Assembly (NCBI RefSeq): GCF_039523795.1
Contig: NZ_BAAAFZ010000077.1
Span: 1-44,947, forward strand
Length of the DNA: 44,947 nucleotides
DNA from: Craurococcus roseus
GTDB lineage: Bacteria > Pseudomonadota > Alphaproteobacteria > Acetobacterales > Acetobacteraceae
Reading direction: 5' to 3'
The notes under the pieces were generated by a model, which ran no database searches, was not told where the DNA came from, and saw only the letters and a program-made list of their open reading frames with translations. Shown piece by piece: positions 40,161 through 44,947 of the stretch. The position numbers and the translations under genes were made by a program. Position 1 is the first letter of the stretch. Each line of letters opens with the position of its first letter.

Positions 40161-40262
40161 ATGGCGACGGTCCGCCTTCCAACCGATCCCGGCCGCGCCG
40201 GCCTCGCCAGCGGCACTCGGCCGTGGCTTCCTCACGAAACGCCGCCGGGGCTAGGCTGCTGA
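40161..40262 (+). CDS. Possible 33-residue leader ORF before glycerate kinase
   Basis: ATG at 40161 with GGAG at the proper distance (CTGGAG) opens a 33-residue frame ending TGA three bases before the glycerate kinase ATG. The kinase itself has a weak ribosome site, so coupled translation is conceivable. About three quarters of third positions are G or C, below the neighbours, so it may be random. Confidence 0.2.
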   Translation: MATVRLPTDPGRAGLASGTRPWLPHETPPGLGC

Positions 40263-40265
40263 CCG

Positions 40266-41582
40266 ATGGCCGCGCATGGAGCACCCGAGTTGGAATGGAC
40301 GGACTCCAGGGCACGCGACGCGCTGCGGCGGGTGTTCGACGCGGCCGTGCGCTCCGCCGACCCGCGCGCGGTGCTCGCCCGCCACCTCCCCGACCCGCCC
40401 GGCCCCGGCGGCCGCGTGCTGGTGCTCGGCGCCGGCAAGTCCGCGGCGGCGATGGCGGCGGCGGTGGAGGCGGCGTGGCCGGACCAAGCCCTCACCGGCC
40501 TCGTCGTCACCCGCTACGGCCACTCCGTCCCGACGCGGCGGATCGAGGTCGTCGAAGCCTCCCACCCCGTCCCTGACGCAGCCGGCGAGGCCGCCGCCCG
40601 GCGCATCCTGGAGATGGCGCGCGGCGGTGGCCTCACCGACCGCGACCTCGTGCTGTTCCTGGTCTCCGGCGGCGGCTCGGCGCTGCTCGCGCTGCCGGCG
40701 CCGGGCCTGACGCTCGCCGACAAGCAGGCCGTCAACCGCGCGCTGCTCCGCTCCGGCGCCGCCATCGGCGAGATGAACTGCGTCCGCCGCCATCTCTCGG
40801 CGATCAAGGGCGGCCGGCTCGCCGCCGCGGCGCACCCGGCGCGCGTGGTGACGCTCGCCATCTCCGACGTGCCCGGCGACGACCCGGCGGTGATCGCCTC
40901 CGGCCCCACCGTGCCCGACCCCACCACCTTCGCCGAAGCCCGCGCCCTGCTGGCGCACTACCGCATAGACCCGCCCCCCGCCGTCGCCGCCCACCTCGAC
41001 CGCGCGGAGGAGGAAACGCCCAAGCCCGGCGACCCGCGCCTCGCCGGCGCCGACTACCGCATGATCGCCACGCCGCTCATGGCGCTGGAAGCCATGGCCG
41101 CCGAGGCGCGCGTCCTGGGCTTGGCCCCGCTGATCCTCGGCGACGCGCTGGAAGGCGAGGCGCGCGAGGTCGGCACCGTGCTGGCCGGCATCGCCCGCAG
41201 CGCCCGCGCGCACGGCAACCCCCTTCCCGCCCCCGCCGTGCTGCTCTCCGGCGGCGAGACCACCGTGACGGTGCGCGCCGAGGAGCCCGGCCGCGGCGGT
41301 CGCAACACCGAATGCCTGCTCGGCCTCGCCCTGGCGCTGGCGGGCGAGCCCGGCGTCTGGGCGCTGTGCGCCGACACGGACGGCGTGGACGGCACCGAGG
41401 ACGCGGCCGGCGCCATCGTCGCGCCCGACACCCTGGGCCGCGCCCGCGCCGCCGGGTTCGACCCGCGCGCCGTGCTCGCGCGCCACGACAGCCACGGCCT
41501 CTTCGCCGCGCTAGGCGACTTGGTGCTCACCGGCCCCACGCTCACCAACGTCAACGACGTCCGCGCCGTGCTGATAGGCTGA
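40266..41582 (+). CDS. ttuD: Glycerate 2-kinase (TtuD/MOFRL family)
   Basis: A 438-residue kinase of the MOFRL family, which phosphorylates D-glycerate to 2-phosphoglycerate; family members are often misnamed hydroxypyruvate reductase. Typical segments are GRVLVLGAGKSAAAMAAAVEA (about 48-68), SHPVPDAAGEAAARRIL, LFLVSGGGSALLALPAPGL, INC-like EMNCVRRHLSAIKGGRLA, ISDVPGDDPAVIASGPTVPDP and the C-terminal LLSGGETTVTV and DTDGVDGTEDAAGAI. The ATG at 40266 has only a weak ribosome site; see the leader ORF. It follows the GntR regulator and precedes pyruvate kinase. Confidence 0.93.
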   Translation: MAAHGAPELEWTDSRARDALRRVFDAAVRSADPRAVLARHLPDPPGPGGRVLVLGAGKSAAAMAAAVEAAWPDQALTGLVVTRYGHSVPTRRIEVVEASHPVPDAAGEAAARRILEMARGGGLTDRDLVLFLVSGGGSALLALPAPGLTLADKQAVNRALLRSGAAIGEMNCVRRHLSAIKGGRLAAAAHPARVVTLAISDVPGDDPAVIASGPTVPDPTTFAEARALLAHYRIDPPPAVAAHLDRAEEETPKPGDPRLAGADYRMIATPLMALEAMAAEARVLGLAPLILGDALEGEAREVGTVLAGIARSARAHGNPLPAPAVLLSGGETTVTVRAEEPGRGGRNTECLLGLALALAGEPGVWALCADTDGVDGTEDAAGAIVAPDTLGRARAAGFDPRAVLARHDSHGLFAALGDLVLTGPTLTNVNDVRAVLIG

Positions 41583-41696
41583 AGCGCGCCGCCCCTGGCC
41601 GCGCGCCCCCTTGCCGCCCGGCGCGCGATCCCGGATGGATGCCGCCACCGGCCGCCGCCCGCCCACCCGGACCAGATCGGGAGTTCCCCAGCCTCC

Positions 41697-43130
41697 ATGC
41701 CCCCGCGCATCCCGCTCCGCCGCCGGCGGCGGACCAAGGTCGTCGCCACGCTCGGCCCGGCCTCCTCCTCGCCGGAGATGATCGAGCGCCTGTACCGCGC
41801 CGGCGCCGACGTGTTCCGCCTCAACTTCAGCCACGGCTCCCACGCCGACCACGAGGAGCGGATCGGGATCATCCGCGGCCTGGAGGGCAAGGTCGGGCGG
41901 CCCATCGGCATCCTCGCCGACGTGCAGGGGCCGAAGCTCCGCGTCGGCCGCTTCGGCGGCGGGCGGGTGCAGCTCCAGGCCGGCCAGCCTTTCCGCTTGG
42001 ACCTCAACCCGACGCCCGGCGACGTGCGGCGCGTGCAGCTCCCGCACCCCGAAATCATCGGCGCGGCGCGCATCGGCACCTCCCTCCTGCTCGACGACGG
42101 CAAGCTGCGGCTGCGCGTGGACCACGTGCGGGGGGACCACCTGGAAACGGAGGTCGTGGTCGGCGGCCCGCTCTCCGACCGCAAGGGCGTCAACGTCCCC
42201 GACGTGGCGCTGCCCATCCCGGCGCTCACGCCCAAGGACCGCGAGGACCTGGCTTTCGCGCTGGAGCGCGGCATCGAGTACGTCGGCCTCTCCTTCGTGC
42301 AGCGCCCGGAGGACGTGGCCGAGGCGCGCGAGCTCACCGGCGGCCGCGCCTGGCTCATGGTGAAGATGGAGAAGCCGCAAGCGGTCGAGAACCTCGACGC
42401 CATCATGGCGCTGACCGACTGCGTCATGGTGGCGCGCGGCGACCTCGGCGTGGAGCTGCCGCCGGAGGAGGTGCCGCTGGTGCAGAAGCGCATCGTCCGC
42501 GCCGCCCGCGCGGCGGGGAAACCCGTCGTGGTGGCGACGCAGATGCTGGAAAGCATGATCGCCGCCCCCGCGCCGACCCGCGCCGAGGCGTCGGACGTGG
42601 CGACCGCCGTGTTCGACGGCGCCGACGCGGTGATGCTCTCCGCCGAGACGGCGGCCGGCCAGTACCCGTGGGAGGCGGTGAACATGATGGACCGCATCCT
42701 CGCCCGCGTGGAGCAGGACGACGGCTGGCGCGCGCTCACCGACGCCGCCCGCCCCGAGCCCGAGCCCAACAGCGCCGGCGCCATCGCCGCCGCCGCGCGC
42801 CAGGTGGCGCACACCATCGGCGCCCAGGCCATCGCAACCTTCACCTCGACGGGCTCCACCACGCTGCGCATGGCCCGCGAACGGCCGGACTGCCCCATCG
42901 TCGGCCTCACCGCCTCGGAGGCCTCGGCGCGGCGCCTGGCCGTGGTGTGGGGCGTCCATCCGGTGGTGGCGCCCGAGCCCAACAGCATGAGCGAGATGGT
43001 GACGCGGGCGCTGCGCGTGGCGCAGGCCGAGGGCTTCGCCAAGGGCGGCGAAGAGGTGGTGGTGACCGCCGGCGTCCCCTTCGGCGTCCCGGGCACCACC
43101 AACGCCCTCAGGGTGGCGTCGGTGAAGTGA
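41697..43130 (+). CDS. pyk: Pyruvate kinase
   Basis: A 477-residue pyruvate kinase, converting phosphoenolpyruvate and ADP to pyruvate and ATP. Conserved motifs are TKVVATLGPASSS (13-25), FRLNFSHGSH (40-49), DVQGPKLRVG, VKMEKP (222-227; typically KIEN, here KMEK), MVARGDLGVELPPEEVP (about 244-260) and ATQMLESMI. The Met-Glu replacement of Ile-Glu in KIE is conservative. The ATG at 41697 follows GGGAG. The 115-bp gap from glycerate kinase leaves cotranscription possible. In the Agrobacterium tartrate locus pyruvate kinase is ttuE and the order ttuC-ttuD-ttuE matches the enzymes here. Confidence 0.96.
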   Translation: MPPRIPLRRRRRTKVVATLGPASSSPEMIERLYRAGADVFRLNFSHGSHADHEERIGIIRGLEGKVGRPIGILADVQGPKLRVGRFGGGRVQLQAGQPFRLDLNPTPGDVRRVQLPHPEIIGAARIGTSLLLDDGKLRLRVDHVRGDHLETEVVVGGPLSDRKGVNVPDVALPIPALTPKDREDLAFALERGIEYVGLSFVQRPEDVAEARELTGGRAWLMVKMEKPQAVENLDAIMALTDCVMVARGDLGVELPPEEVPLVQKRIVRAARAAGKPVVVATQMLESMIAAPAPTRAEASDVATAVFDGADAVMLSAETAAGQYPWEAVNMMDRILARVEQDDGWRALTDAARPEPEPNSAGAIAAAARQVAHTIGAQAIATFTSTGSTTLRMARERPDCPIVGLTASEASARRLAVVWGVHPVVAPEPNSMSEMVTRALRVAQAEGFAKGGEEVVVTAGVPFGVPGTTNALRVASVK

Positions 43131-43248
43131 CGCGCCGGGCCGCGCCGGCGCACCGCCCCGGAAAACCCGCCCGGAGGCGCGCCACGCGCCGCCACGCCGG
43201 GCACGACCCCCTGACACCGGAAAGCGACTCGATGAACGGAACGCCGCC

Positions 43249-44397
43249 ATGAACCTGAACGTCGTCCTCCGAGGCCAGTCGAACGCCGAGGCCTTCGGGA
43301 CGGCGAACGGCGGCTCCCTCCTCGCCGCGGTCGCCCGGGACGTGGAGTGGCTGCTCGGCTTCGACGGCGAGACGGACACGGTGAGCGTCCTGTTCGCCGC
43401 CGACACGGCCGACGGCGCCGACACCGCGGTCGGCGGGACGGGCTTCCTGACCGACTGGGTCGGCCCGCTCACCGCCGACTGGCGCGACGGCTGGCACGCC
43501 AAGTCGCTGGAGAAGGGCCTGCTCGACCATGTCGGCCGCCTCCCCGCCGGCCAGCGCGACGACCCGACCGCGGTGCTGTGGTTCCATAGCGAGTTCGACA
43601 GCCAGCGCGGCGGGCTGACGGCGGCGGAGTGGGAATCCGCCGTCCGCTTCGACGCCGCCCTGCTGCGCGCGGCGCTCGGGCAATCCGCGGACACCGTCCC
43701 CTACCTCTTCGTCAGCGCCCACCCCTACGCCGTGTGGTGGGGCCGGGACTCGGACGCGGGCCACCAAGCGGTCCGCCAGGGCATGGAGAACCTGTCCGCG
43801 GACCCCGCCTTCAACGCCGACATCGCCGCCCGCCTCCTCGACACCGACATCAACGGCGACGACCCGACCGCCTACGGCGACCAGCATTTCTCCCTTTCCG
43901 ATCTGGTCCTCGCGGAAGGGCGGATCGTCCTTTCGCTTGCCGAGACCTGGGCGGCCTACGCCAAGCCCGGCTCGCCGGTGGCGCTGTCCAGCGGCCAGAT
44001 CGACGACCACGGCCCGCGCGCCGTCGCGGCGACGGCCACAGCGCCCAACCAGCTCCTGGTCCGCTTCGCGTTCGACGGCGCCACCAACCTCCAACCGCTC
44101 GACCCGGACGCGGCGCGCGGCCTCGGCTGGTCGGTCCGAACCGCCGCGGGCGAGGAGGTCGGCGCCTCCGCCGCCGCCCTGGCCGGCGCCGACGCGCTGC
44201 TGCTGACCCTCGAAGGTCCGGCGCCCGCCGGCGGCAAGCTGTTCTACGGCTGGGGCTACGGCCGCCTCGCCGAGGGCAACGCGCCCGGGCAAGGCAACGC
44301 GGTGTACGACGAGCAGGGCATGCCGGCCTGGGTGGACGCAGCCGGCCTCGCCATCGCCGGCGCGGCCGCCCCGGCCTCCGTGGACCCGCTGCTGTAG
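43249..44397 (+). CDS. SGNH-hydrolase-like carbohydrate esterase, unusual
   Basis: A 382-residue protein. It begins MNLNVVLRGQSNAEAFG; GQSN (9-12) is the nucleophile block of SGNH/sialate O-acetylesterase-type enzymes (Ser11). VLWFHSEFDS (109-118) and YGDQHFS (209-215; Asp211 and His213) supply the other blocks. There is no signal peptide. The C-terminal 130 residues look like a beta-rich accessory domain (FAFDGATNLQPLD, LFYGWGYGRLAEGN). The esterase family is supported by these blocks; the substrate is unknown. The ATG at 43249 overlaps the stop of a seven-codon frame (43232-43252) that has the better ribosome site. Confidence 0.72.
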   Translation: MNLNVVLRGQSNAEAFGTANGGSLLAAVARDVEWLLGFDGETDTVSVLFAADTADGADTAVGGTGFLTDWVGPLTADWRDGWHAKSLEKGLLDHVGRLPAGQRDDPTAVLWFHSEFDSQRGGLTAAEWESAVRFDAALLRAALGQSADTVPYLFVSAHPYAVWWGRDSDAGHQAVRQGMENLSADPAFNADIAARLLDTDINGDDPTAYGDQHFSLSDLVLAEGRIVLSLAETWAAYAKPGSPVALSSGQIDDHGPRAVAATATAPNQLLVRFAFDGATNLQPLDPDAARGLGWSVRTAAGEEVGASAAALAGADALLLTLEGPAPAGGKLFYGWGYGRLAEGNAPGQGNAVYDEQGMPAWVDAAGLAIAGAAAPASVDPLL

Positions 44398-44399
44398 TC

Positions 44400-44447
44400 G
44401 GCCCGGACCAACGCCGCCGCCGGCGGGCGTCTCCGCCGCGCCGGGCC
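44400..44447. terminator. Hairpin between convergent genes
   Basis: GGCCCGG (44400-44406) and CCGGGCC (44441-44447) pair perfectly around a 34-base loop that can form a smaller inner hairpin (ACGCC/GGCGT). It lies between the stops of two convergent genes and could serve both. No T tract. Confidence 0.35.
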
Positions 44448-44449
44448 GG

Positions 44450-44725
44450 TCAGTACGGCCAGTACCGATAGGCCGGCGGCGGCGCGTAGTACCAACGCGG
44501 CACCGGCGGTGCGTAGTACACCGGGGGCGGCGGGTAGTACCGGTACGGCGGCGGCGCGAAGAAGACCGGCGGCGGCGGAGGGGGTGGCGGGGGGAGATAG
44601 AAGACCGGCGGCCCGGCGCCGATGAACACGCCGACGCTGCCACGGGCCGCGGCGGGTCCCGCCGCCAGCGCGGAAAGCCCCGCCGCGAGCGCGGCCGCCG
44701 CGACGAAGGGACGGATGTTGGGCAT
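44450..44725 (-). CDS. Pro/Tyr-rich exported protein
   Basis: A 91-residue exported protein. Residues 1-28 are a signal peptide (AAALAAGLSALAAGPAAARG). The mature part is rich in Pro and Tyr, with a nine-Pro run (about 45-53) and PPPYRYYPPPPVYYAPP-like repeats to the C-terminus. The ATG at 44725 has GGGAGGC upstream. Such small Pro/Tyr-rich exported proteins are common in Acetobacteraceae but their function is unknown. Coding is supported by the signal peptide and ribosome site. Confidence 0.7.
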   Translation of the reverse strand: MPNIRPFVAAAALAAGLSALAAGPAAARGSVGVFIGAGPPVFYLPPPPPPPPPVFFAPPPYRYYPPPPVYYAPPVPRWYYAPPPAYRYWPY

Positions 44726-44947
44726 GGATGCCTCCCGAGCGGGAATCCTCAGCGCAGGAAGTGGTTCCGGCGCATGCCCAAGCCAAGCGCGACGCCGCTT
44801 CTTCGCAGGCGCCTGGGAACGGCCGCGCCGACATCTCGATCCGGGCCGGGAGGCCGTGGAGGCCGGGATCCTCCGCGGGGCCCCGGAAGAGGCCCCGGGA
44901 CGGGCGCGCCCGGAAGGACGCGCGTCGCGCCCGCCGCCGCCGCCGCC

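Overview
The window is 44.9 kb of very GC-rich chromosomal DNA (I judge over 70 % GC by eye), densely coding, with third codon positions almost always G or C. Several features point to an alphaproteobacterium, most likely Acetobacteraceae (Roseomonas-like). These are a GapR/DUF2312 gene, a DUF1244 gene, the three-piece transhydrogenase pntAA-pntAB-pntB, three orphan TctC/Bug binding proteins, and a sequence matching the EcfG general-stress promoter consensus. I see no phage, insertion sequence, integrase, CRISPR array or rRNA. There is one tRNA (Val, CAC) and one 54-base assembly gap.

Layout, left to right. 0-6.4 kb: a truncated permease and its OsmF-type glycine-betaine binding protein, a TctC protein, an amide-degrading set (M20 carbamoylase/amidase plus a cytosine-deaminase-like amidohydrolase) and a divergent APC permease. 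6.5-11.9 kb: a tightly packed four-gene surface-glycan operon (two methyltransferases, two glycosyltransferases). 11.9-13.7 kb: an M50 site-2-type protease with CBS domains, then two small membrane proteins and a hairpin. 14-18.3 kb: a TcuA-like flavoprotein and three envelope or stress genes, with an EcfG-type promoter. 18.3-23.3 kb: TctC plus a CoA-transferase, an 840-bp gene-free stretch with repeats, tRNA-Val, then a second CoA-transferase overlapping trmO. 23.5-25.6 kb: a small membrane protein, manganese catalase and a ChaC-type gamma-glutamylcyclotransferase. 25.7-33.8 kb: transhydrogenase, an ABC1/UbiB-like kinase overlapping an M3 oligoendopeptidase, and a divergent acyl-CoA synthetase. 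33.8-37.2 kb: a repeat lipoprotein, a sterol-desaturase-family enzyme, a phasin-like/CBS fusion broken by the gap, gapR and DUF1244. 37.2-43.1 kb: a tartrate/glycerate pathway (tartrate dehydrogenase, TctC, GntR regulator, glycerate kinase, pyruvate kinase). 43.2-44.9 kb: an SGNH esterase-like protein and a Pro/Tyr-rich exported protein.

Two themes link the genes. One is uptake and breakdown of small organic acids and amides: three TctC proteins, the TcuA-like enzyme, two CoA-transferases, the ttuC-ttuD-ttuE-like pathway and the amidohydrolase set. The other is stress defence: OsmF, Mn-catalase, ChaC, a YflT-like protein, a PepSY-like protein and a Pmp3-like protein. Some of the stress genes may be under EcfG-type control.

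Most of the window is recognisable biology. The parts least explained by known families are the phasin-CBS fusion, the repeat trio near 20.8-21.05 kb, and the small ORF just ahead of the glycerate kinase.
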